This document shows positions 1 through 9,817 of a stretch of 64,000 nucleotides of DNA, piece by piece. Positions within the stretch are counted from its first letter, which is position 1. Each line of letters starts with the position of its first letter. This DNA is from Amphiura filiformis. Its lineage: Eukaryota > Echinodermata > Ophiuroidea > Amphilepidida > Amphiuridae. The notes beneath the pieces are model-generated. The model worked only from the letters and a program-made list of their open reading frames with translations, was not told the origin of the DNA and did no database searches. The translations under genes and the position numbers were made by a program. Where the stretch lies: assembly GCF_039555335.1 (NCBI RefSeq), contig NC_092646.1, positions 21,512,258 through 21,576,257 of the forward strand, written 5' to 3'.

Positions 1-58
1 GAGACCAAGACCGAGACCGGCAGGTCTGAGACCAAGACCGAGACCGAGACCGGGCTTG
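1..58. repeat. GAGACC hexamer minisatellite, left array
   Basis: The first 58 bases are imperfect copies of GAGACC/AAGACC with one interruption reading GGCAGGTC. The same units and the same interruption recur at 962-1096, so the two arrays are related. The array runs off the left edge, so its true length is unknown. No coding function is indicated. Confidence 0.8.
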
Positions 59-961
59 AAAAATGAACAGTGGTGCCGGAAGCATTAAAATTAAAATTTA
101 TGTGTCTCAGGGAACGAGCAATCCCTTATGCCTATTTTGGTCGGTTTTATTGTGCGCGCGAAATGCGCAAAATACACAAATACACATAGAGTTTTATGAT
201 GCGCCTTTGATCATTAAGTTTTATCTAGCGTTATCCGCTATGAACGGAATTTGAAGGAAAAATAAAATAGATTCTCGGAAAACACAAATGTTCCTTCTAA
301 AAAAGATAATAAATTCACTTAATTATAAATTATAATAAAATTTACCCAAAAAGTTGTTCAACGCTTTTTAAAGCGTAAGGTTTATAATGTGGACTTTAGG
401 AAAGATTTTAAAATAACTATTATGAAAATACTATAAAAATGCTGTTTGTTAATATTTTCTGCCAAACGTTATTAAATAAACGTTTTGCTAACTTTATAAT
501 ATCATTATGTAGAACAAATTCTGAAACCTTATTGTAAAAAAATAAGAAAACGTTTCATAACCTTTCCTAGCGTCAATTTGGTAACCTTTGAAAATGAAGA
601 AAACCAAGAAGGGTTTCTGTGTTTGCTGGGATTAACTGTAATGTTGCTACTTTTTAAATGATGTACGTATAATTATGATTATTTGGACAAATGCAAAGAA
701 ATATGATGTGTTGCTTAAAATATATTTTAACAGAGTGGTAAATATAATCTAGGATTCTAGAGATTGAGATAGAGTTTGTTTATGATGAATTTATACAGAA
801 TTTTTAACAATTAATAATTGGGCCTAATTATAAATAATTGAATAGGTCTTGAGGTAAGAATGAGAATGTTCATTAGAGATTTAGTTAATCTATGATTCAA
901 TTTATGAAAACTATTTGAGCAGAATTAAGGGCTGCCAAATGACCAAAAATGGTGCTATTTG
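59..961. other. AT-rich stretch without a recognisable gene
   Basis: This interval between the two GAGACC arrays is strongly AT-rich and has no reading frame that resembles a protein. Around 590-640 there is a stretch ending in TGTGTTTGCTGGG, the terminal sequence of the CCCAGCAAACAC transposon family seen intact at 45164-45832, so part of the interval is probably decayed transposon. Nothing else was recognised. Confidence 0.5.
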
Positions 962-1096
962 ACTGGTCTCGAAGCCGGTCTCGGACCGATACCTCGAGAC
1001 CAGGAGGGCCGAGACCGAGACCAAGACCGAGACCAGCAGGTCCGAGACCGAGACCGAGACCAAGACCAGGCCTAGCTGGTCTCGAGACTCGAGACC
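962..1096. repeat. GAGACC hexamer minisatellite, right array
   Basis: The stretch is made of GAGACC-type hexamers with short inverted GGTCTCGAGACC-like palindromes at its ends. It shares the AGCAGGTC interruption with the array at 1-58. Frames read through it on both strands give low-complexity RP/LG repeats and are not genes. Confidence 0.8.
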
Positions 1097-1485
1097 TACA
1101 ACACTGCAATACCAAATCTACACACTATGGCATTCACCATATCACGTCCAAGCTCACATTTGGCGCCCCATTCCTTTTTTAAAGGCATTTATTTTTATAA
1201 GGGGGAAGTGTTAGCTTTCGTTCGATATAAAAACACTTGAGGTTTTGATAAAAACCAATCACAGAGGCATATTTTCCAGCTAGAATCTCGCACAGCTCTC
1301 TATGATGCTATTCACTTAACCGTGTAGTATAACACAGACTGCGTGGAGACTAGACTTGCTCATTCTCGTTGTGCTGGAAATTTGTATGTACTCGGGTGTA
1401 TGGAGGAGTAAATTGTGCGTAGATGCATTTATAAGAGAATTGTTTTTGTAGTCAAACCTTTTCATATGTATATGTTGTGTTTATA

Positions 1486-1842
1486 GGGGGTACTACACCC
1501 CTGCGGTAAATTTGTGACTATTTTTGCATTTTTTTTTTTTAATAATAACACACTGGTAACAAAGGTTCTATATATTATTGGGGCAAGGAATCCAATTACA
1601 ACACTGAAATTTCAGTGACCCAAGACAAGCGGTTCAGTATATATGATCGTAAATGAGGTACATCCTAGCTGTACCTTATTTCTTATCATAAATAACGAAC
1701 CGCTTGTCTTGGGTCACTGAAATTCCAGTGTAGTAATTGGAATCCTTGCCCTATAATATACATAACTTTTGTTACCACTGTGTTATTAGTTTTGAGAAAA
1801 ATGCAAAAATAGACACAAATTTATCGAGGGTGTAGTAATTTA
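1486..1842. mobile_element. Fold-back MITE, TACTACACCC-end family, copy 1
   Basis: The left arm begins with GGGGGTACTACACCCC and the right arm ends with the reverse complement (GGGTGTAGTA). Inside, about 150 bp on each side pair imperfectly; for example AAGACAAGCGGTTC at about 1623 pairs with GAACCGCTTGTCTT at about 1698. Two more copies lie at 48398-48723, with clear TTAA flanks, and at 62684-63018. It has no coding capacity and is a non-autonomous fold-back element. Confidence 0.8.
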
Positions 1843-2004
1843 AACTTATTACAAAAGTGATATTTTACCCAACAAAAGATATGTTCATATGGCAACCAGG
1901 GTTGAGCGAAGTTTTACCAACAGTGTTTAGTCACGTTTTTATATAAAGTCACACATTTTAAAAAGTCAATCAACTATTGGTTGACTCTGACTACGCACAT
2001 TATT

Positions 2005-2125
2005 GGAGGTACCTTATTTAGCGTTGGGTCTGGATATTGGATTATTTTCTTTTATTTCCACCGACTTACATGGGTTGAAAATAAAGAAAAAAATATCCAA
2101 ACCCAATGCTAAACACAGCACCTCC
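2005..2125. mobile_element. Short hairpin element
   Basis: GGAGGTACCTTATTTAGC at the left pairs with GCTAAACACAGCACCTCC at the right, and the next 30 bases on each side also pair (GTTGGGTCTGGATATTGGA with a TATCCAAACCCAA run). The whole 120 bp can form one hairpin with a small loop. It is probably a tiny MITE; no target duplication could be defined. Confidence 0.6.
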
Positions 2126-2134
2126 GCCTAATGA

Positions 2135-2598
2135 GGGGTGGTGCAATAATTATGTGTACCCCGGGGTGGTGAATTATAGGGGGTGCAAAGTTTTTGTGGC
2201 AGGCCAAAAGGGGGGGCAAGCATTTTTTGGCAGGTCAAAAGGGTCAAGCGATTTTTGGCAGGTCGAAAAGGGGGGCAAGCAACCGTTTCTATATTACGCC
2301 CTAAACAGCGTAGGAAAACGTTACGGGCACGTTCATATATGCCAAATTTCCTGCTCGCTGCGCTCGCAGTATATGATAAGACAATTTAAGGTTATAAATT
2401 CGGGTTCCCCAAAATCTTGCATGTGTAAGGGGGGACAAAGATTTTTGGAACGTCAAAGGGGGGGGGCAAAGGTTTTTTTTGCACGTCGAAAGGGGGGGGC
2501 AAAGATTTTTTGGCACGGCCAGGGGGGGCAAACAATTTTTGGCGGACCATTTTGAGAATTCACCACCCCGGGGGTACACATAATTATTGCACCACCCC
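2135..2598. mobile_element. TIR element with G-rich internal repeats
   Basis: About 41 bp terminal inverted repeats, starting GGGGTGGTGCAATAATTA on the left and ending in its complement on the right, bracket 464 bp. The core is a run of decayed direct units of the type GGGGGGCAAGCATTTTTGGC, about six to eight in number, alternating G runs with T runs. Open frames across it are products of the repeat and not genes. A similar design (short TIR plus G-rich iterated core) is seen at 61258-61822. Confidence 0.75.
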
Positions 2599-2678
2599 TG
2601 ACATAAATGTTCGTCTCATATATCGCACACCGGGGTCAAACGTTCTGAATCTTCTGGGGTATAACTTGGACAACTCAC

Positions 2679-3272
2679 CTGCGGTGATTGTTACTAACAG
2701 AATTCCACCCGGCGCCAGCATATCATATAGACTTTGTAGTGTTTCGTTCAGGTTTTTGACATAGTACATGGAATTACATGCACTTATGAAGTGGTACTTA
2801 TGATTGTTTTCTGGTTGAAGTTTCACAAAGTCTTCGAATGTACGATTTTGCCAGTCGTATGTAATGTCCGACGCATGCTCCTTGATTTTGGACTGATCAT
2901 GCTGATACTGTGTGATTAAGTTTACACAGGGCTCCACGACGCAGGTATGAATTTGTGGGAACTTGAGAAGTAGTTTCTTCAGGAACACGAGTTCAAGTTC
3001 ACCTGAGAAAAATACAGATATATTCAGACAAGTAAATATAAAAAGTATATAAGTCTTGGTGATCAGTGGGGGGGGCACGGGGGGGGTATGAGGGGGCAAA
3101 TGTCCCACCAGTCAGAACTCTTGTCCCCCTGGTGCCCCCAGTAAAAACCCAAAATTACGAAAGTTTCCACTTTTTGCTGCAATTTTGCGCAAAATCGTAC
3201 CCGCCCAAAAAGTATGTGATAGCTGTTTTACTCTTTAACAACATTAACTGTTATTTAGATCTTTGGTTTCTA

Positions 3273-3345
<73 letters not shown>

Positions 3346-3558
3346 CTTTTTTTTTTCTCTTCCACTCCCCACACCTAAAACACGAAGCGGTTTATCATCG
3401 GTTCCGTCACTTATATTTCCCACCAGTTTCTCCACGACGTGCCCATAAAATGTCTCTTCTGCCCATTTTTGCACAGCTTCAAAATAGTTACCCACGCTCG
3501 TGAAGTAATTTAACGCTTTTGTATAGTACGCTTGATCATTAAAAATAGGACTGGTCAT
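2679..3558 (-). pseudogene. HNMT-like: HNMT-like methyltransferase A, partial and probably non-functional
   Basis: Two exons are visible on the minus strand. Exon 1 (3558-3357) encodes the N-terminal helix and the SAM motif GVGSGRE. Exon 2 (3002-2679) encodes VVEPC, the MYYVKNLNE segment and LAPGGILLVTITAG. The exon-2 acceptor (CTCAG) and donor (GTGAGT) are canonical. Exon 1 lacks the donor found in its paralogs: after AGAG the sequence runs straight into A residues where B, C and D have GTAAG. The usual MVESDK start is also lost, leaving an internal Met (MTSPIFNDQ). Exon 2 is 9 bp longer than in B, C and D, giving an extra DQS-like tripeptide. No exon 3 is found down to position 1, although it could lie beyond the left edge. 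The intron is only about 350 bp and is mostly an ATT array. The upstream flank still matches B-D. Confidence 0.7.
3274..3345. repeat. (ATT)n microsatellite
   Basis: About 24 ATT units lie directly next to the end of exon 1 of relic A. Genes B and C have AAT-rich stretches at the same place, just inside intron 1, so the seed of this array predates the gene duplications. Confidence 0.95.
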
Positions 3559-3860
3559 TGCATTACCGATTTAATCACGGAACTCTAATCAGAAGTATGC
3601 TCTTAATTATCGTATGCCAGAAAACCATGTCATAGAAGATCAGACATCTTATAATTGCCTGTGTTGTGTTCATATCGTTGGTTTTTTTTTCAAAATGGTG
3701 GTTTTTGAGTTAATGCATACACATGTACGGTTTACACAGTGACATTGAACCCGGGCATTGAACCTTGACTATTGACCAGCACAAATGGCCATCGGAACAG
3801 TACGAGCTCAAGTGCACTGATCTGTGTGATAAATAAAAATTCCTTTAAAAAAGGAATGGG
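3559..3860 (-). promoter_or_regulatory. Conserved upstream region of relic A
   Basis: The roughly 300 bp upstream of exon 1 align by eye with the same place upstream of B, C and D. Shared blocks are TCATATCGTT, CAAAATGGTGG (3691-3701, a YY1-like box) and CAAGTGCACTGA near the far end. This is sequence conservation among paralogs and probably contains promoter and 5'UTR; the transcription start cannot be placed. Confidence 0.5.
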
Positions 3861-3936
3861 CGCCCAACTGTTTGGATACTTTTTTTTCTCTTTAAAACAA
3901 TAATGTAATATTAGCATAGAAAGAAGTCCATTAATT

Positions 3937-4115
3937 TTGTATTTTAAACAAAGAATATACGCACAACATTTTATCCCGAACATATCAGAAAACAATAATA
4001 AAATCAAATCCAAGCAAATTGTGGTTTTATTTCTAAGCTGGGCATACTTTTAAGCAAAACAGTTGCGAAGTAAATCTAGCAAGACCGAAATTAGACGCTC
4101 TTTGCAAAGTCAAGC
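3937..4115. repeat. Direct repeat with 5282-5475
   Basis: About 180 bp starting TTTTGTATTTTAAACAAAG match 5282-5475 with scattered substitutions (both contain AGCAAATTGTGGTTTTATTT). The TIR element at 4437-4779 lies between the copies. Identity of the repeat is not known. Confidence 0.65.
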
Positions 4116-4436
4116 CAAACAAGAGAAATGTGTCTGATTGGGGAAGGTGTTCTGACAATCCAAATATAAACTTAGTCCACCTCAAATGACCTGTAACAAT
4201 TTGTGATTGACATTACTTAATTCACCTCGGATGACTTTGATCTGACATTCAACTTTTTCGTTCTTACACCAATCATATCCATAACAATTTAACTCTTACA
4301 ACTTCCTGTCAACTCTCTAATTTAAAACTCTGAATTTCTGTCTGTTTGCCTTTTCTGTCTACAGTTTGTTACAATTATTATGATAAGCAAACATTGCTGG
4401 GTAGATAACAGGATTTAGTTATTTACTTAATCCAAT

Positions 4437-4779
4437 CATGGAGGTAGTATAGCTACAACCTTGGCGAAAAATGTTGCCACACCTGAGCGTTAATTGGCCA
4501 ACATCCTTCCCCGCTCCCCTATTGCAATGTTGATTTGGACAAAATCGTCATCATTTCTACATTACAGTCTCCCAACATTGGAAAATGGGGGGGTGGGGGT
4601 GGGGGGTGGGGAAGGGGCAAGTGTAATCTGAATGTGCATTTGCAACTATTATACAAAATAGTACGGAACTATCCCATATTTAGCTTCGATTGCGTGCTTT
4701 TAACACCAGAACGTGCTGGTGTGGCCCTGGTGTGGCAACGAATTTCCGCCAGAGTTGTAGTAGGCTTACTACCTCCATG
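4437..4779. mobile_element. TIR element with 7-bp target duplication
   Basis: The ends CATGGAGGTAGTATAGC and GCTTACTACCTCCATG are inverted repeats extending about 50 bp inward. ATCCAAT occurs immediately outside both ends (4430-4436 and 4780-4786), a 7-bp target duplication. The core holds a G run (4587-4617) and no convincing coding sequence. This is a well-bounded non-autonomous DNA transposon; the superfamily is not assigned. Confidence 0.75.
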
Positions 4780-4786
4780 ATCCAAT

Positions 4787-5700
4787 CATGGCAATAACGT
4801 CAATTTTGGTCTTCAGTGTTTTAAAATACAACAATGTAGAACATGTATAATTAATATGCCGTGTTGTTTGCATACAGTTTTCCGCCCAATTGTGCCACCA
4901 TATTGCAACTTTGGCAATAACCGCTATATAGATTCTATAATTAGCAAACAAAAGCCATCAGTAGAGTCCTCGTTAATTGATTTTATCACTATGGACCACA
5001 ATAGTCTCATCCCAATGGCATAGTCCAATAACCTCAATTACATAATCATAGTGCAAAATTTGACCTCAAGTTGCAGAGTATGAGTTTGTGTACCCAAATT
5101 TTCAAAGGATGAAAGTAGGCCTACAAATGTATTAGGGCTTAAGAACTGTTCCCATGATAGATGAGCATGTTGTGGATCCTAGTGTATGGTCAAATGTCAC
5201 CGTCTATCGGGTTTCTAAGGCACACGGTAAACTGGTTGAACCCATACAAAGGTCAGGATTTATTTGGTGTTTTTATAAATCCTAATTTTGTATTTTAAAC
5301 AAAGAATATACGCTCACCATTTTATCCTGTGCATATCAGAAAACAATAATAAAATAAAATCCAAGCAAATTGTGGTTTTATTTCTGAGCTGGGCATAATT
5401 TTAGCAAAACAATTGCGAAGTCAATCTAGCAAGAGTGAAATTAGAAGCTTTTCACAAAGAATCACAAAGTCATGCCTATATTTTGGCGCCTCCGTAGAGG
5501 GCGCCAAAAACAAGAACTGTCTTAAATAAAAAAAAATTCGTTAAAAGGGAATGGGTCGCCTAATGGGAGCTTTGATGTGATGTGCTGAAACAGCTTGAAA
5601 TGTAACCGTTTGGATATCATTTACTTCTTTAAATCAAGTGTAACATTCGCATAGTAAATAAAGAAAGATTATGAAATGCATTGTGTATATGGTGTATTAT
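4787..5700. other. Non-coding stretch with two dispersed repeats
   Basis: 4985-5190 is repeated in inverted orientation at about 46480-46690 (shared TTGCAGAGTATGAGTTT block). 5282-5475 is the second copy of the 3937-4115 repeat. A short piece near 5545-5635 resembles 51810-51895 (shared ATGGGAGCTTTGAT). No gene was recognised. Confidence 0.5.
5282..5475. repeat. Direct repeat with 3937-4115
   Basis: Second copy of the repeat described at 3937-4115, with small insertions. It contains no coding sequence. Confidence 0.6.
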
Positions 5701-5701
5701 A

Positions 5702-7244
5702 TGTGACCGTCCACGGCGAATGAGCCGTAAATTCCTCCCCGGTCAATTTTGTTTTATTTCGTGTTTAAAAATAAACATCATAAACTTAAAATGGTATATC
5801 ATTTGACTTCAAACGATATCCAGAAGCGGGGTTATGGTTTGTTAAACTTTGCTCCTTCAACAAAATTATAGCTTTTTAGGTTTTTACATGTGTCTCTTTT
5901 TCCACATTGTTGGCAATAAATATCAAACAGTCATAATTGGCGGTCATTTCAAATCATCCCCAAGTCAACGAGGTTTAAGAAAGTTCTCTCATTGTTAATT
6001 GTTGGTTATGCATATACCTATATACAAAATACAATGCCTGGTAACCCACCACTTCAACAGGCTTTAGCAATATAAGCAAACAAAGACCAGAGCTATTAAA
6101 AGTTCTATAGCCAGGTAGAAGCTTATTATCCACTTCAATATATATAAATCATCTTTATTCAACATAAAGAAAGACACATATAAAGCCCAGATCTACTGCA
6201 ACCCATTCCGGTTGCAGGCAAGGCAGGACAAAAATACAAACATTTAAATAAATAAACAAAGTTGGAAATACTCATGGCGGGAAGAAAAAGTTAAATAATT
6301 TCATTTACATTCCAAGATGTTTCATATCTGGCGATGAAAATGGAATAAGATGACATTAGCGCCGATTTAATCAACTGGGTCTTGAGATCAGAATACTTTG
6401 TGGGAAGATTGAGATCTTTTGACAGACGAGTCAGACTATTCTTGTTGTCGGCGTCAATGAAGCCTCTTGAGCCTACTTCAACAGCAACAAGTGAGCAACA
6501 GTACCCGGCGTTAGTGATGTCGGCAACCAGGGAAGAATAGCGATCAAGTTTGGTGTAATGAGCTTTACTGATGTTTGGTTCAAATGGTACCGACAACTCA
6601 AAGAGAATGACTCGCTTGTCAGAAGGCCAGTATAACACAATGTCCGGTTTTTGAGACGTGGAAATGATATTGGGTGGTATGGTCCCCCCCCCTATGGTAT
6701 AATTTTCCAGATCGGCATAGATTTTAATATGAGAATTACGAAATGCCTCCGACTGTTGAAATGTGGAAAGAAAAATACGGATGAGGTTGTTGTGTCTCCA
6801 TAGATACCTGTCCAGCATATTTTGGCAATTATTTAAAATGTGCAGGAGAGTACCTTTCCCCTGGCAAAGGGGACAGCTGTCCGTAAGCCTTTTTCCCCAT
6901 CTTTTCAAATTGGTGAATGATGGCAAGGAATCTATGGAGGCATTGATTGCAAATTTAAGCACACCCTTTGGTAATGAAAACATAATGGATTTCCAAGACA
7001 GATCGGAATTACATGTTTCAAGCAGTTTCGGAAACTCCCCCTGGCTAAAGAGGGGCTCAACTACAGATTTCCAGTGGTTATCCGTCTCTTCCTTCAGGAT
7101 TATTGATTAGTTTTTGACTATCGAAATAAGACGGATGTCGGGCCAGCTTAAGTTACCGATGAATATGACCTTCGTACACATTTTACACCGTAACTCGGAA
7201 TACAATTTAGGGAATTTACGGCTCATTTGTGCTGCCGGGTCACA
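5702..7244. mobile_element. TGTGACC-end TIR element, copy 1, split by an R2-type LINE
   Basis: The ends TGTGACCGTCC and GGGTCACA are inverted, and both ends carry a subterminal block reading GAGCCGTAAATTC-like sequence. TA lies on each side (5700-5701 and 7245-7246). Against the uninterrupted copy at 12448-13041, this copy is colinear from 5702 to about 6139 and from about 7094 to 7244. The intervening 950 bp is a separate LINE insertion. Further copies lie at 37918-38484 and as a fragment near 25620-25835. It is non-autonomous. Confidence 0.8.
6140..7093 (-). mobile_element. R2-type (REL-endonuclease) non-LTR retrotransposon, 5'-truncated 3' fragment
   Basis: The minus-strand frame encodes the C-terminal part of a non-LTR retrotransposon protein, ending at the stop at 6291. 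It shows a C-x2-C-x7-H-x4-C knuckle (CPLCQGKGTLLHILNNC), then RHNNLIRIF, then KPDIVLYW and LFELSVPFE. This order (CCHC knuckle followed by a PD-x-D/E-type nuclease) is the hallmark of the R2/NeSL/Hero/CRE group with a restriction-like endonuclease. The frame stays open from 6291 to the 5' junction near 7093, about 265 codons, so the copy looks young. 5' truncation is usual for target-primed reverse transcription. The 3' tail (6140-6290) ends in a TA-rich stretch. It sits inside the TGTGACC-end element, not in rDNA. Confidence 0.75.
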
Positions 7245-7258
7245 TATTGCAGTGGAAG

Positions 7259-8016
7259 CGCGGTCCCCGCACTCCGTGCATCCGCGGGTATTCATATGCT
7301 TGTCGGTGAACTTTAAAAACACCCCCTTTTACATCTTATTTCGCGAAAGTTTTTAGGAGAAAATCACCACTTTTTTTAGCGATTTCGCGAATTATTTGCC
7401 CTTCGAAAATACTCCTATTTTCGCTAAAACACGAACGGTATTTCTAATTAGCTCTTGGCCAGAGCCCTCGGTGTACCCTTTAAGAAGATCCAGTGATCCA
7501 CGAGTAAAATAAGCAAGGGAAGAAAATGTATAGTAAAACATGATATCACTACCAGTACTAAGCATGCTAAGGCAAAACTACATTTAGTCACCAACACATA
7601 TGTGCTCAGAAGTAACAGACCACTGCACTATCCCTTGCCGAAGGCAAGGCACGCGAGCGAAGCGAGCCAGTGGCTCACCAACATCACAACAGGGCCACAC
7701 TGCAGGAAAGACCACTGATGACCCCACCCCACTAACCGCGAAAGTCCATGGTTTTTCAGTTTTTCTTTTATTGGGTGGAAAATAGGTCGGCTTTGGAGCA
7801 AAGCTATTTCTAATATGCCCTTTTCTGGCAAAAACGCGTAGGCTGTTCGATGAAAATACCCTTTTTTTCAATTTCGCGAACACGTGGTTTGAAAAAAAAA
7901 ACCACCCCTTTTTTTTTGTTTCGCGAATCGCGTTTCTTCATCTGAAAACACCCCTTATTTCGCGAAATTTTCGACGAACATGAATACCCGCCGATGCACG
8001 GAGTGCGGGGACCGGG
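7259..8016. mobile_element. TIR element with 8-bp target duplication
   Basis: The 37-bp ends match with about two mismatches; the inner part of the left end reads CCCCGCACTCCGTGCATC. AGTGGAAG flanks both sides (7251-7258 and 8017-8024), an 8-bp target duplication as made by hAT-type transposases. The core is rich in TTTCGCGAA-like motifs repeated in both orientations. It sits 14 bp from the end of the TGTGACC-end element. The short peptides readable through it look like repeat products. Confidence 0.75.
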
Positions 8017-8024
8017 AGTGGAAG

Positions 8025-8968
8025 AGGTGTACAATGGTACTGCATGGGATGCAAGAGGACCCCGGGAACAGGACTGGTGGTTTCAGGAATAAAGCTCAGG
8101 TTAACATTTCGGTTACTATTGTCAGGCAATCATGGTATATCATGTGGGGTGGTTGTGGTTGTTGCAGAGCAGAATGATTCCATTCAGAATATAGATTTGC
8201 ATAATTTAATTCTTATGGATTCCAAACAGGATTATATTTATTTCTTATGAGTGACTGACTGCGTTGGTAAAGAAGACAAGAATGGAGAATCTGAACGAGT
8301 GTAATTATGAAATAAGATTTATTTTTCACCAGATCATTTACAAACAAATGCAAAGTTAATCTAGCAAAACCAAAATTTTTCTGGTTCTGGTGTTTTCTGC
8401 ACAACTCTGCACGATTTACCTACCAAGTTTTGTTAGTGAGGATTTCGCCTCACTTGTAAATATCACTACTGAGCCCTCTATATCTCGTGTATAAATCGTG
8501 CATTATCTATTGGTACTTAACGGCAGTCTTACATTCTACAATTGTTCCAAATTTGAGTACAAGACTATCGTTAGTGATACACTTATTTAGTGTTGAACTC
8601 AAAAACCTAAAAACGAGTACAGATTGTCTCGCATCCCAAAGTAATGTCCTATTCACTGTAGTATTGTATCGTAGATATTGTACTTCCACTCAAACTTAAA
8701 CCAAACGAGTGTATGAGACTATCGTAAGGGGCACTTACATGAGTCTTACATGTAACAGCAAAACTAAGCTGCTGAAACTGAACTTACGATGTCTTTATTT
8801 CATTAAAACATACTATCAACTTCACAACTTACAACATGGCTTAAAATGTGCGTTTTCATGTTCCCTTTTCATCAAAATATAAATTGCGCCACAAATGTTA
8901 CTTATGAGCCTTGCTTCTTCAAACGACATGTAACTAAGGCTTAAAAAATGTTATGTATCAAAGACCTT
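8025..8968. other. Intergenic stretch, nothing recognised
   Basis: No reading frame in this interval resembles a known protein, and no inverted-repeat element with clear ends was found. A few short AT-rich direct matches to other parts of the window exist (CAATCATGGTATA near 8127 and 51910). Confidence 0.4.
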
Positions 8969-9506
8969 CACTCTAAATTTTGCAACGGATAATATAGTTG
9001 TGAACAAATGGTTGAACCGTTTGTTGCACTGTCTTGATGCTACGTACTTTGAATACACCTGTCATGCCTGTGTGCATACAGTGCCTATATGACAATATAA
9101 ATCCAATAAAACAGCCATAGGTGTCAATTTTCTTTTGGAAAAGGGCTCGTAATTGCTCAAAGTAATTTCTTGGCTATTTATATTGTACGAACACATAATT
9201 GTCCCAAAAATACAAAATGCATACTTTCGGGACAACTATGTGTTAGTGCACTAACACATAGTTGTCCCGAAAACACATGGTGTAATTTGTATAAAGAGCA
9301 AAGAAATTGTCATCTAACAATTACGAGCCCTTTACCAAAAGACTAATGTTGACACATATTGCAATTTAGTAGTAATTTAGTAGTAATTATATCATATAAG
9401 CACTGCATGCACACATGTTTATTCAAAGTACGTAGCATCAAGAGAGTGCAACAAACGGTTCAACCAGTTGTTCACTACTACATTAATCGTTGCAAAATTG
9501 AGAGTG
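8969..9506. mobile_element. Long fold-back element
   Basis: CACTCTAAATTTTGCAACG at the left pairs with CGTTGCAAAATTGAGAGTG at the right. The arms continue inward for about 270 bp each with short gaps (GAACCGTTTGTTGCAC with GTGCAACAAACGGTTC; GGGCTCGTAATTG with CAATTACGAGCCC). They meet at the palindrome TTAGTGCACTAA near 9245. Nearly the whole 538 bp can fold on itself. It has no coding content and is probably a non-autonomous fold-back transposon downstream of the GPCR gene. Confidence 0.75.
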
Positions 9507-9817
9507 TTGGCAGGTTCAAAAGGGAATGCGGAATGCATTTTTTAACACTTTGAACTGTCATTTGCGAGTGTTCAAAAGTACACAGCATAACATTGAGGTT
9601 CATTACACAATTGAAGTACAAATATCAATTGTGTTGTTCCTAAAATCGAATGAAGTATATTTTTGTCAAAGTGTTTCTCATAATTTCACAACTTTATGGC
9701 AGAAACATTATTTACAAAAAAAGCACATAAAAATGAATTTGCCGTTTCAGTTGAAATGGACACGCTAAGAAAAAAAGGAACGCGCTTTGGTACACATCAT
9801 TTTAGCCTAGCCTAAAC

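Noticed and set aside
897-1182. Open frames on both strands through the GAGACC array
   Set aside because: They are low-complexity RP/LG translations of a hexamer repeat without any conserved domain.
2106-2579. 149- and 92-codon frames over the G-rich TIR element
   Set aside because: The frames are produced by the internal repeats of the element, and end at its borders.
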